Below are positions 42,208 to 51,944 of a DNA stretch of 57,333 bases, piece by piece. The DNA is taken from NCBI GenBank assembly GCA_902762325.1, contig CACWNV010000030.1, positions 1-57,333 of the forward strand. The letters are read 5' to 3'. The notes under the pieces are model-generated. The model had not been told where the DNA came from, did not search any database, and saw only the letters and a list, made by a program, of their open reading frames with translations. Positions within the stretch are counted from its first letter, which is position 1. Each line of letters opens with the position of its first letter. The DNA comes from an uncultured Prevotellaceae bacterium. GTDB taxonomy: Bacteria > Bacteroidota > Bacteroidia > Bacteroidales > Bacteroidaceae. A program made the translations under genes and the position numbers.

Positions 42208-45096
42208 ATGAAACCCAAGAAACTGATACTTGCAATGATGCTTGCCCTGACCTCATTTAACAGCTGGGCACAAGCATCCAACTACCCAAGCGATTATTAT
42301 ATGCCTGCCAACGGTCTGAGTGGGGAGGCATTAAAAACTGCTCTCTATAAGATTATTACCAAGAAGAGCGTTGTCAGTTATGCCGGGTTAATCAATGCCT
42401 ACATAAAAACAGATACTCGAGCAGACGGTTATCTGCGCGACTGGTATTCTAACACCACTTACTTTGTACCCGGATCGGCAAGCAGTTCATACAGCAAAGA
42501 AGGCGACACCTACAACCGCGAGCATCTTGTTCCACAGAGCTGGTTTGGCAAAGGTTCTCCCATGAAGAGTGATATCACCCACGTTGTGCCCACTGACGGA
42601 TACGTGAACAACCGTCGCAGTGCCTATCCCCTGGCGGAGGTAGGCACCACGACGTATACGTCGAACAACAATTACAGTAAGCTGGGAAAATGCAAGACCA
42701 GCGGCTATTCCGGCACAGTGTTCGAGCCAAATGATGAAGTTAAAGGAGACATCGCCCGTATCTACTTCTACATGGTGACATGCTACGAGGACAAGATTTC
42801 CAGCTGGGTCGAGAACGCCACGGCCAGCTATGTCTTCGATGGTAACACGTATCCCGGCCTGACAGACTGGTATCTGAATATGCTGATGCGATGGGCAAAG
42901 TTAGATCCTATCGATGATGTGGAGATTGCCAGAAACAATGCCGTCTATGAAGTGCAGCATAACCGCAACCCTTTCGTCGACTATCCAGGACTGGAAGAAT
43001 ATATCTGGGGCGACAAACAGAACGAGAGATTCATCTATAACAACTACGACGGGGCATCAACTGTCGTCCCCTCCCCTGCCTTCTCGCCAAAGCAGGGAAC
43101 TTACGCAACAACGCAGTATGTTACTCTTTCAGCTTCCACGTCCGACTGCATCATCTACTATGCGATAGGCGACGGCGACTATCAGGAGTATGACGGTAGA
43201 GCCATTACTGTCAGTGAGACAACGACCATCTCTGCCTATGTCGTCAAAGGTAGCGAGAGAAGCAATGTGACGACTGCTACCTACATCATCAATGCCAATA
43301 CACCTTACAACTCCACCGCTTTCGTTAAGGTTACAACAGCTGAGCAACTGGTAGCCGGAGGAGAATTCATCCTTGTCAACGAGACGAACAAAAAGGCTGC
43401 AGGACCTGTCAACAACTCATACCTGACTGCTTCAGAGGTGGAAATCTACAATGGAATTGTCACCGAAAAAGAGAATAACAGCATCCTCATCTTTACTCTG
43501 GGAGGCACTTCAGGCGGTTATTCACTGAAGACCAACAATAAATATCTCACTGCCAGCACGGCAAAGTCATTGTCGCTGAGCAACACGGAATCCAAGATGT
43601 GGACCATCAGTTCCACAAGCGACGGATACACTGTAAGCGGAAGTTCCACTGTGGGAACCATCCAATATAATACAGGGAGTCCGAGATTCTTGAATTATAC
43701 GTCCAACCAAAGCCCCGCTGTGCTGTATCTCAAGACAGCCATTGACTTGCGGAATGATGCCGGTATAGACTTTGCAGAGAAGGCTTTCGAGGTGGAAGAA
43801 GAATCCGACTTCACCGCGCCCACACTGATAAATCCTAACAATCTGATAGGCATCACCTACTCTTCCAATGACGAAGAAGTGGCATACGTCGACGAAGAAG
43901 AAGGATATGTCATCATCGGAAAGCCGGGAACGGCAACCATCACAGCCACCTTTGCTGGGAATAATGACTACAAGGAAGCTACAGTATCATACACCATCAC
44001 CGTCACTGAAAAGCCCATAGCTGGTGAAATCAAAGAATATACCGTAACATTCAACTTCCCCGAGAAAGACTATGGGATGACACTCCTCAGCGGCACCTCC
44101 CAAGAATACAATCCGAATCCTACTTCCATCAGTGAGGATGATGTCACTGTGACCATGTCCGGCAACAACGGTTCCCGCTACTGGAAAGCCCAGAACGGCA
44201 ACGAACTGCGTGTTTACAAGTCATGCACCATGACAATCTCTGTCCCTGAGAATGCCCTGATCAGGAAAATCGTCTTCGCAGGCGATGCCGTCACCAGCAT
44301 CCAGCATGACGGAACGAATCTTACAGGAAAGACATGGGAAGGAGAAGAGCAAAGCGTCAGCTTCACCTTCACGGCCACACAGAAGATCAACACCATTGAT
44401 GTGACTTATGAGATAGAAGAAGAGAGCCCTGCCAACTCCATCGACGTGAGAATCGGGACGAGCGGTTTCTCCTCTTTATATTATAGTAAGAAGAACCTCA
44501 TCGTACCCAACTATATCTCCGCCACCGCTTATATTGTCAGAGACGGTCAGCTGATTCCAACCAAGGAATATCTGCCCTGCGACATTATACCTGCCGGTAC
44601 GGGAGTGATTTTGTATACCGACAGAAACACAGAAGATGTGTATTCATTCCTCTTTACAGACGAAGAGGGAGTGGCTCCGGCAGCCAACATGCTCTTGGGC
44701 TTCGATAAAGACGCAAGAACCACAGCAGCTGACGGCGGTACAGAAGGATATAAATTCTACAGATTAGCAGTCTCCGACAACGAAGATGAAACCGGTTTCT
44801 ATTATGGAGCCGGGAATGGCGTGCCATTCACCAGCGAGGCATACAAGGCATACCTCTGTGTCCCGGCAGATGACACCAATGACATTGATGCCTTCATCAT
44901 TAACATGGTGCCCGAAGAGGAGCCGCTCGTAGATAATTATGGCGATTGCGACAGCATCAACAGATATGAACTGAACCTTGAAGAAAGAAATCATTCTTCA
45001 ATTCTCTATGACCTCCAAGGCCGTAAGATAGATGCTAACGACGGTCTCAAGAAAGGTATCTACATCTATAACAACAAAATAATAATCATCAAATAG
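42208..45096 (+). CDS. Secreted endonuclease I-type nuclease, multidomain, T9SS-type tail
   Basis: A 962-residue exported nuclease. Signal peptide to about residue 21 (FNSWAQ). The endonuclease I domain is at about residues 25-275: YNREHLVPQSWF with His106 as candidate base, then THVVPTDGYVNNRRSAYPL with Asn residues for metal, the beta-beta-alpha metal arrangement. A CHB_HEX_C-like domain (about 290-370, IIYYAIGDGD) and further beta domains follow, including a BIG-like one (GKPGTATITATFAG). The shared C-terminal module (about 745-915, SLYYSKKNLIVP, TGFYYGAGNGVPF) leads to YDLQGRKIDANDGLKKGIYI and KIIIIK. It may cut extracellular DNA or RNA. The start at 42208 was set by the signal peptide. 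Confidence 0.88.
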   Translation: MKPKKLILAMMLALTSFNSWAQASNYPSDYYMPANGLSGEALKTALYKIITKKSVVSYAGLINAYIKTDTRADGYLRDWYSNTTYFVPGSASSSYSKEGDTYNREHLVPQSWFGKGSPMKSDITHVVPTDGYVNNRRSAYPLAEVGTTTYTSNNNYSKLGKCKTSGYSGTVFEPNDEVKGDIARIYFYMVTCYEDKISSWVENATASYVFDGNTYPGLTDWYLNMLMRWAKLDPIDDVEIARNNAVYEVQHNRNPFVDYPGLEEYIWGDKQNERFIYNNYDGASTVVPSPAFSPKQGTYATTQYVTLSASTSDCIIYYAIGDGDYQEYDGRAITVSETTTISAYVVKGSERSNVTTATYIINANTPYNSTAFVKVTTAEQLVAGGEFILVNETNKKAAGPVNNSYLTASEVEIYNGIVTEKENNSILIFTLGGTSGGYSLKTNNKYLTASTAKSLSLSNTESKMWTISSTSDGYTVSGSSTVGTIQYNTGSPRFLNYTSNQSPAVLYLKTAIDLRNDAGIDFAEKAFEVEEESDFTAPTLINPNNLIGITYSSNDEEVAYVDEEEGYVIIGKPGTATITATFAGNNDYKEATVSYTITVTEKPIAGEIKEYTVTFNFPEKDYGMTLLSGTSQEYNPNPTSISEDDVTVTMSGNNGSRYWKAQNGNELRVYKSCTMTISVPENALIRKIVFAGDAVTSIQHDGTNLTGKTWEGEEQSVSFTFTATQKINTIDVTYEIEEESPANSIDVRIGTSGFSSLYYSKKNLIVPNYISATAYIVRDGQLIPTKEYLPCDIIPAGTGVILYTDRNTEDVYSFLFTDEEGVAPAANMLLGFDKDARTTAADGGTEGYKFYRLAVSDNEDETGFYYGAGNGVPFTSEAYKAYLCVPADDTNDIDAFIINMVPEEEPLVDNYGDCDSINRYELNLEERNHSSILYDLQGRKIDANDGLKKGIYIYNNKIIIIK

Positions 45097-45106
45097 AAAG
45101 AAAGCT

Positions 45107-47731
45107 ATGTACAAAAGACAATCTATCAAGAACATGAAACACATTGTGGTATTGTTTTTCCTTATGTTTACCACTTTGACCGCCTATGCAACACCAGCGC
45201 GCCCTAACTTTAAGAAGACGCTGACACTCGTTGACGGCAAAACAATTGAAGCAAGACTCGTCGGTAACGAATACAAACACTACTGGCTCGGAGCCGATGG
45301 CAATGCTTATACCCAGCAGGATGGAACTGAACTCTACAAGCAGATCAGTCATGAAGAGCTTAACACAATGGCACAAATCCGCCGTGGTGCTCCCAGAAAG
45401 GCTATCTATGCTTCCACCTCCGACGGATTAGGGAAATATGGACAAAGCGGATTAGGTGCTGTCAACAGTATCGGAGAGTATACGATTCCGGTTATCATGG
45501 TCGAGTTTTCCAACAAGAAATTCAAGAATACAACAACCAAAGAAAAAATGAACCGGTTCTACAATGAGGAGGGTTATCATGATGAGACAGGCTGCGTAGG
45601 CTCTGTTCGCGATTATTTCAAAAGTCAGAGCCGTGGCATGTTCGTCCCAACCTTTGAAATAGTAGGTAAAGTCTCTTTAAGTAAGACCTATCAGACTTAC
45701 GGGTCAGGCAATGAAGGTGTCGAGGAAATAATCAATCTGACAAAAGATGCTGTGGCAGCTGCCGTTAAACAGTTAGGCACTAATTTCTCCAAATATGTCC
45801 GCACAACAACCAATGTTAACGGTACCAAGACGGGTGTTCCCCTTGTCTGCATTTTATATGCAGGATACGGTCAGGCAACAGGAAGTCCGACAAATTCTGC
45901 AACAGACACTGTATGGCCGTGCGAAATAGATTGCAATCAGACTATGAGCGATACCTTTTTCAATTCACTTTTCGTAGGAAATGAGCTCTATAGTGATGAC
46001 ACGCTTATGGGTATGGGCGTGTTTTGCCATGAGACGGGACATGCTCTCGGCTTGCCCGATTTCTATTGCACCGACTACAGTTATACATACGATGATGCCT
46101 TCAGTAACTGGTCAATTATGGATACCGGCTGTTACGTAAATGAAGGACGCACACCTATTGGCTATACAGCATACGAACGCAGCTATCTGGGATGGCTGGA
46201 TATTCCTACTTATACACCTGGAAGCGAGCAGACGCTTGTCCCTTATACTGATGAGACTGGGACAACGGCCGTGAAGATTGCCACCAGCAATGATACGGAA
46301 TACTTTATCGTTGAAAACAGGCAGCCAGGCACATGGTATCCTGAGGATATGGGAAGCGGTCTCTTAGTATCTCGGTTTGCCTATAATCAGTATAGCTGGT
46401 CAAATGATATTTTGAATAATACTCAGTTGAAAAAGAGGGCAATGATGATAACTGCCAATAACGAAAGTATGTATTATTCAGGAAATCAGGCAAACCTCTT
46501 CGGTAACGGAGTAAACAGCATTACAAGCCTTACCAGATATAGCAGTGGCACCATCAATCCGGGAATCAATACGATTACCAAGAATGAAGACGGCACCATT
46601 ATCCTGAACAAGAGTGAACAAGAAGACCCGACAGAAGCACTGCCGTCTCTTCTCTATGAGAGTTTAAGCAAGTATACTGGAGCAAATGACGGAACGGCAA
46701 CGATTAATAATAATAATTCCGATCTTGACTTCAACGGCTGGACGTCTTTCTCAAAGGTATTTAAAGGCGGAACAAGTTCAGCCAAGAAAAATGGAGGATG
46801 CCTGAAATTAGGTTCTAGTAACTCAACAGGAAGCATGGAAGCCAGTGGCATTCCATTGAATGGAAATGGTAAGCTCTCTTTCTATCTGAAAAAATACAGT
46901 AATGATACAGGAAAACTGAATGTTACTGTGACAGGTGCTGAAGCAGATGTGACAACATTTACTCCTTCCGGCAGCTGGACACTTTGTGAAGTAAACATCA
47001 CAGAAGCAGAAGGAAACGTTACCATCAAGCTGGCGACATCATCCAAGCGCGCTTATCTTGACGAGATTAAGTTGGAGCAGACCGCTATCCCCGTCACCAT
47101 CACTGCACCGGGCTATGCTACATTGTATTACAGCAATATGAATCTTGTTGTACCTGATGATGTCACAGCCTACACTTACACCGTGGTCAACGACATCCTG
47201 TCAGAAAGCAAGACATACACCAGCGGAGAAATCATTCCAAAGGGAACTGCCGTCGTGCTCATGGGTAATTCTGACACATACCTCTTCGATGTCACAACCT
47301 TTGAAGGCGAATCCGATCCGGATAATATGCTGAGAGGTTTTGACACCGACAACCTCACCGTAGGCGATGTAGAGGGAGCTGAGTATAAATTCTACATGGT
47401 TTCCTGCGACAAGAACGGTAACAACCCAGGTTTCTACTATGGTGCAGAAGATGGTGCGGCATTCACCAGCATAGGTCACCTTGCCTACCTGCCTGTTCCC
47501 ACTACCGTTTCTCAGTATGTCCATGCCTATTACTTCAGCATGAACAGCATCGAGGAGCCACTGGCAGAGAACTATGGTGAGCTGGAAGACATCACCGCTA
47601 TCCGTAGCCATGAATTAGAGTCCACTGGAAACTCGGCTGTATTCTATGACCTGCAGGGCCGTAAGGTGGAGGCTAACAGTCTCAAGAAAGGCCTCTACAT
47701 CAAGAACGGCAAGAAGTACGTTATCAAATAA
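45107..47731 (+). CDS. Secreted M6-family metalloprotease with T9SS-type tail
   Basis: An 874-residue exported protease. Signal peptide in residues 10-28 (TLTAYATP). Zinc motif HETGHALGLPD (His308, Glu309, His312, Asp318) fits the M6 (immune inhibitor A-type) H-E-x-x-H-x-x-G-x-x-D pattern. IPVIMVEFSNKKF and SQSRGMFVPTFEIVGKV are typical M6 segments, near residues 125-190. A beta-sandwich follows (about 520-660), then the shared C-terminal module (about 665-825, YATLYYSNMNLVVP, PGFYYGAEDGAAF), YDLQGRKVEANSLKKGLYI and NGKKYVIK. Start may be 45134 (MKHIVV), nine residues later. 10 bases after the nuclease gene; metG starts 18 bases after its stop. Confidence 0.88.
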   Translation: MYKRQSIKNMKHIVVLFFLMFTTLTAYATPARPNFKKTLTLVDGKTIEARLVGNEYKHYWLGADGNAYTQQDGTELYKQISHEELNTMAQIRRGAPRKAIYASTSDGLGKYGQSGLGAVNSIGEYTIPVIMVEFSNKKFKNTTTKEKMNRFYNEEGYHDETGCVGSVRDYFKSQSRGMFVPTFEIVGKVSLSKTYQTYGSGNEGVEEIINLTKDAVAAAVKQLGTNFSKYVRTTTNVNGTKTGVPLVCILYAGYGQATGSPTNSATDTVWPCEIDCNQTMSDTFFNSLFVGNELYSDDTLMGMGVFCHETGHALGLPDFYCTDYSYTYDDAFSNWSIMDTGCYVNEGRTPIGYTAYERSYLGWLDIPTYTPGSEQTLVPYTDETGTTAVKIATSNDTEYFIVENRQPGTWYPEDMGSGLLVSRFAYNQYSWSNDILNNTQLKKRAMMITANNESMYYSGNQANLFGNGVNSITSLTRYSSGTINPGINTITKNEDGTIILNKSEQEDPTEALPSLLYESLSKYTGANDGTATINNNNSDLDFNGWTSFSKVFKGGTSSAKKNGGCLKLGSSNSTGSMEASGIPLNGNGKLSFYLKKYSNDTGKLNVTVTGAEADVTTFTPSGSWTLCEVNITEAEGNVTIKLATSSKRAYLDEIKLEQTAIPVTITAPGYATLYYSNMNLVVPDDVTAYTYTVVNDILSESKTYTSGEIIPKGTAVVLMGNSDTYLFDVTTFEGESDPDNMLRGFDTDNLTVGDVEGAEYKFYMVSCDKNGNNPGFYYGAEDGAAFTSIGHLAYLPVPTTVSQYVHAYYFSMNSIEEPLAENYGELEDITAIRSHELESTGNSAVFYDLQGRKVEANSLKKGLYIKNGKKYVIK

Positions 47732-47749
47732 ACTATTCAAAAATATACA

Positions 47750-49813
47750 ATGACAAAAGAGAACTTTAAGCGCACCACCGTTACAGCAGCACTTCCGTAT
47801 GCTAACGGTGGTGTGCATATCGGACATCTGGCAGGTGTCTACGTTCCTGCCGACATCTATGTACGTTATCTTCGTCTGAAGAAAAAAGAGGTGATCTTCA
47901 TCGGAGGGTCTGATGAACACGGCGTGCCCATCACCATCCGTGCCCGCAAGGAAGGCATCACCCCACAAGACGTCGTTGACCGCTACCACGAGATGATAAA
48001 GAAGAGCTTCGAGGAATTCGGAATCTCATTCGACATCTATAGCCGTACCACCAGCGACATCCACCACAAGTTTGCTGCCGACTTCTTCCGCAAACTCTAC
48101 GACGAGGGAAAACTGACAGAGGAAACCACCACACAGCTTTACGATGAAGAGGCGCGGCAATTCCTTGCCGACCGCTATGTGACCGGTGAATGTCCCTATT
48201 GCCACAACGAGGGTGCCTATGGAGACCAGTGCGAAAAGTGCGGTCGAGACTTGTCACCAACCGAACTGATCAACCCGAAGTCTACCATCAGCGGCTCAAC
48301 GCCCGTCCTCAAGGAGACAAAGAACTGGTATCTCCCGCTGAACAACTACCAGGAATGGCTGAAAGAATGGATTCTTGAGGGTCATAAGGAATGGCGTTCC
48401 AATGTATATGGTCAGTGTAAGAGCTGGCTTGACATGGACTTGCAGCCACGTGCCATGACCCGTGACCTCGACTGGGGTATTCCTGTTCCTGTGGAAGGAG
48501 CCGACGGAAAGGTGCTTTATGTGTGGTTTGATGCTCCCATCGGATATATCTCCAACACCAAGGAGCTGTGCGACCGTGAACCGGAGAGATGGGGAACATG
48601 GCAGAAGTGGTGGCAGGACGAAGATACACGACTGGTTCACTTCATCGGAAAGGACAACATCGTGTTCCACTGCATCATTTTCCCTGTCATGATGAAGGCT
48701 CATGGAAAGTACATCATGCCTGACAACGTGCCCGCCAATGAGTTCCTGAATCTGGAGAACGACAAGATCTCTACATCACGCAACTGGGCTGTATGGCTCC
48801 ACGAATACCTTGTCGACATGCCCGGCAAACAGGATGTGCTGCGCTATGTGCTCACCGCCAATGCGCCGGAAACGAAAGACAACAACTTCACTTGGAAGGA
48901 TTTCCAGGACCGGAACAACAATGAACTGGTTGCCGTCTATGGAAACTTCGTCAACCGCGCTCTCCAGCTGACAAAGAAATACTGGAATGGCATCGTCCCG
49001 GAATGTGGGGAACTGACTGAGACCGACCAGCGTGCCATCGATGAGTTCAAGAATGTAAAGGCTGAAGTAGAAGAGCTGCTGGAACAGTTCAAGTTCCGTG
49101 AGGCACAGTTTGCTGCCATGAACTTAGCCCGCATCGGTAACCGCTACATCACCGAATGTGAGCCTTGGAAAGTCTGGAAGACTGATCCTAAGCGTGTGGA
49201 GACCATTCTTTACATCTCACTCCAGCTTGTTGCCAATCTGTCAATAGCATTTGAGCCGTTCCTCCCCTTCTCTTCAAAGAAGCTCCGCAGCTTAATTAAT
49301 CTGCAGGAATTCGACTGGAATCAGCTGGGCAATACCGACTTGCTGAAGCCAGGTCATCAGCTGGCAGAGCCCGAACTGCTCTTCGAGAAGATCGAGGACA
49401 GCATCATCGAGGCACAGTTGCAGAAGCTCGCAGATACGAAGAAAGCGAACGAGGCTGCCGCATACAAGGCTGCACCCATCAAGGACACCATCGACTTCTC
49501 CGACTTCGAGAAGCTCGACATCCGTGTCGGCCACATCATCAACTGTGAGAAGGTAAAGAAGGCAAAGAAGCTCTTGAAGTTCACATTGGATGACGGTAGT
49601 GGCAGCGAGCGGACCATTGTCAGTGGAATCGCCGCCTTCTATGAGCCCGAAGAACTGATTGGCAAAGACGTGCTCTTCATCGCCAACCTTGCTCCCCGCA
49701 AGCTGATGGGTATAGAAAGTCAGGGAATGATTCTCTCTGCCGAGAATTTCGACGGAAACCTTAGTGTCACGACAATCTTGAAAGAGGTTAAGCCTGGCAG
49801 TCAGGTCTGCTGA
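47750..49813 (+). CDS. metG: Methionyl-tRNA synthetase
   Basis: Charges tRNA-Met. 687 residues. [16 protein letters not shown] holds the HIGH signature (residues 23-26). A Cys4 zinc site follows at [24 protein letters not shown] at 339-344 is the KMSKS-equivalent. The anticodon-binding helical domain is about 390-560. The C-terminal tRNA-binding OB domain begins near 580 ([14 protein letters not shown]). Full-length bacterial type with the OB appendix. It sits 18 bases behind the secreted M6 protease gene and 43 bases before dsbD; no promoter is evident in the gap. Confidence 0.97.
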   Translation: MTKENFKRTTVTAALPYANGGVHIGHLAGVYVPADIYVRYLRLKKKEVIFIGGSDEHGVPITIRARKEGITPQDVVDRYHEMIKKSFEEFGISFDIYSRTTSDIHHKFAADFFRKLYDEGKLTEETTTQLYDEEARQFLADRYVTGECPYCHNEGAYGDQCEKCGRDLSPTELINPKSTISGSTPVLKETKNWYLPLNNYQEWLKEWILEGHKEWRSNVYGQCKSWLDMDLQPRAMTRDLDWGIPVPVEGADGKVLYVWFDAPIGYISNTKELCDREPERWGTWQKWWQDEDTRLVHFIGKDNIVFHCIIFPVMMKAHGKYIMPDNVPANEFLNLENDKISTSRNWAVWLHEYLVDMPGKQDVLRYVLTANAPETKDNNFTWKDFQDRNNNELVAVYGNFVNRALQLTKKYWNGIVPECGELTETDQRAIDEFKNVKAEVEELLEQFKFREAQFAAMNLARIGNRYITECEPWKVWKTDPKRVETILYISLQLVANLSIAFEPFLPFSSKKLRSLINLQEFDWNQLGNTDLLKPGHQLAEPELLFEKIEDSIIEAQLQKLADTKKANEAAAYKAAPIKDTIDFSDFEKLDIRVGHIINCEKVKKAKKLLKFTLDDGSGSERTIVSGIAAFYEPEELIGKDVLFIANLAPRKLMGIESQGMILSAENFDGNLSVTTILKEVKPGSQVC

Positions 49814-49856
49814 TTCGTTTATTTATACAACAAGAAAATAGTCCCAAGACAAAACT

Positions 49857-51944
49857 ATGACGATGAAAAGAATACTTTCTGCCGTTTCAATGCTCATCAT
49901 GGCATTCATGGTGCATGCCCAGATGATGGAACCCGTAAAATTCACTTCCACATTAAAGACGAATAATACTGCGGAAGGTGAAATCATTTTCAGCGGAACC
50001 ATTGATAACGGCTGGCATGTCTATTCCACGAATCTGGGCAACGACGGTCCCATAGAAGCTACCTTCCATGTGAACAAGCTGGAGGGAGCTGAACTGGTCG
50101 GTCCGCTCACGCCCCGTGGAAAGGAAATCTCAGAATACGACAACATGTTCGGTATGAAGCTTCGCTATTTCGAGAAGAACGTCCAGTTCGTCCAGAAAGT
50201 GAAATTCACCAAGCCACAATACAACATAGATGCCTATCTGGAATACGGTGCCTGTAATGATGAGATGTGCATGCCGCCTACTGAAGTGAGCATTGTCAAA
50301 AGCGGAAAGAGTCCTGCGGTAGCAGCTGATAACTCGAAAGAGAAGGATGCTGAGAAGAAAGCTGAAGAGGAAGCTGCCAAGGAAGAGACTGAGAAAGTCA
50401 CAGAAGCAGAGGAAGCAGGCAACACAGCTGCTGAAGCCGACTCTGTGCTCACCTCACAGGCAGACAGTACCGTTTCTGCGGCCTCTTCCGACAGCGACCT
50501 TTGGGCATCGTCCGTAGCAGAGTTGCGTGCGTTGGGTAATGAGGACAACATGGCAAACCGCAGCTGGCTCTATCTTCTGATGATGGGGTTTGTCGGCGGT
50601 TTGCTGGCTGTTGCCATGCCCTGCATCTGGCCGATTATCCCGATGACTGTCAGCTTCTTTCTCAAACGGGCAAAGGATGACAAGCAAAAGGGTATTCGCG
50701 ATGCCATCACTTACGGTCTGAGCATCATCGTCATCTATCTTACATTGGGCCTGCTCGTGACAGGATTGTTCGGCAGTGACACGCTGAATGCCATGTCGAC
50801 AAATGCTGTCTTCAACATTTTCCTGTTCCTCCTGCTTGTTGTCTTCGCCCTCTCATTCTTTGGATGGTTTGAAATCAAACTCCCGGATAAATGGGCAAAT
50901 GCTGTCGATTCCAAGGCAACGAACACCAGCGGACTGCTCTCCATCTTCCTGATGGCATTTACACTGGTTCTCGTCTCATTCTCCTGCACGGCACCCATTA
51001 TCGGTCTGCTGCTCGTAGAGACCACTACCAGCGGCAACTGGATTGCTCCCGCCGTGGGTATGCTCGGCTTTGCCCTTGCCTTGGCTCTGCCGTTCACCCT
51101 CTTCGCCCTCTTCCCGTCGTGGCTGAAGCAAGCCCCCAAGTCGGGTTCGTGGATGAACACGCTGAAGGTGGTGCTCGGTTTCATCGAACTGGCATTTGCC
51201 CTGAAGTTCTTCTCCGTTGCCGACCTTGCATACGGCTGGCATCTCTTAGACCGCGAGGTGTTCCTCTCGTTGTGGATTGTCATCTTCGGTCTGCTCGGCC
51301 TCTACCTCATTGGCAAGCTGAAATTCCAAAGCGATGAGATTGGAGGAGATATCAACAAGCCGATGCCTGTGCTCTGTATCATGGGCGGACTGGTGTCACT
51401 GGCTTTTGCCGTCTATATGATTCCAGGACTCTGGGGAGCTCCCTGTAAGGCCGTGAGTGCCTTTGCCCCGCCGATGAACACCCAGGACTTCAATCTGAAC
51501 ACCAAGGTGGTGGAAGCGCAATATACTAACTATGAGGAAGGACTGGCTGCCGCCGCAGCCCAAGGGAAGCCCGTGCTGATTGACTTCACCGGCTTCGGAT
51601 GTGTGAACTGCCGTAAGATGGAGGCCGCCGTATGGACTGACCCGCGCGTTTCCAGCAAACTCACCAAAGACTATGTGCTCATTTCTCTATTTGTAGACGA
51701 CAAGACACCGCTCAAGGAACCCATGGAAGTGACCGATGACAATGGCAACAAAAAGACGTTGCGGACCGTCGGCGCAAAGTGGAGCTGGCTGCAAAGCCAC
51801 AAGTATGGAGCCAATGCCCAGCCGTTCTATGTAGCTGTTGATGCCCAGGGGCATCCCCTGACTGCAGCCCGGAGCTACGATGAGGATATTGCGAAATACA
51901 TTGATTTCCTCGACGAAGGAATAAACAAGTTCAAGAGTAAATGA
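49857..51944 (+). CDS. dsbD: Thiol:disulfide interchange protein DsbD
   Basis: Moves electrons from cytoplasmic thioredoxin to periplasmic thiol proteins. 695 residues. Signal peptide to about residue 21 (MVHAQ). The N-terminal DsbD-alpha domain has YGACNDEMCMPP, its Cys pair, followed by a Glu/Ala-rich charged linker (about 160-200). Eight membrane segments contain MPCIWPIIP and SCTAPIIG, the pair of buried Cys. The C-terminal thioredoxin domain has FTGFGCVNCRKME (Cys582, Cys585). All expected cysteines are present. It supplies reducing power that the TlpA-like and Omp28-type proteins of the 25-31 kb cassette could use. Overlaps the next gene by ATGA. Confidence 0.93.
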   Translation: MTMKRILSAVSMLIMAFMVHAQMMEPVKFTSTLKTNNTAEGEIIFSGTIDNGWHVYSTNLGNDGPIEATFHVNKLEGAELVGPLTPRGKEISEYDNMFGMKLRYFEKNVQFVQKVKFTKPQYNIDAYLEYGACNDEMCMPPTEVSIVKSGKSPAVAADNSKEKDAEKKAEEEAAKEETEKVTEAEEAGNTAAEADSVLTSQADSTVSAASSDSDLWASSVAELRALGNEDNMANRSWLYLLMMGFVGGLLAVAMPCIWPIIPMTVSFFLKRAKDDKQKGIRDAITYGLSIIVIYLTLGLLVTGLFGSDTLNAMSTNAVFNIFLFLLLVVFALSFFGWFEIKLPDKWANAVDSKATNTSGLLSIFLMAFTLVLVSFSCTAPIIGLLLVETTTSGNWIAPAVGMLGFALALALPFTLFALFPSWLKQAPKSGSWMNTLKVVLGFIELAFALKFFSVADLAYGWHLLDREVFLSLWIVIFGLLGLYLIGKLKFQSDEIGGDINKPMPVLCIMGGLVSLAFAVYMIPGLWGAPCKAVSAFAPPMNTQDFNLNTKVVEAQYTNYEEGLAAAAAQGKPVLIDFTGFGCVNCRKMEAAVWTDPRVSSKLTKDYVLISLFVDDKTPLKEPMEVTDDNGNKKTLRTVGAKWSWLQSHKYGANAQPFYVAVDAQGHPLTAARSYDEDIAKYIDFLDEGINKFKSK

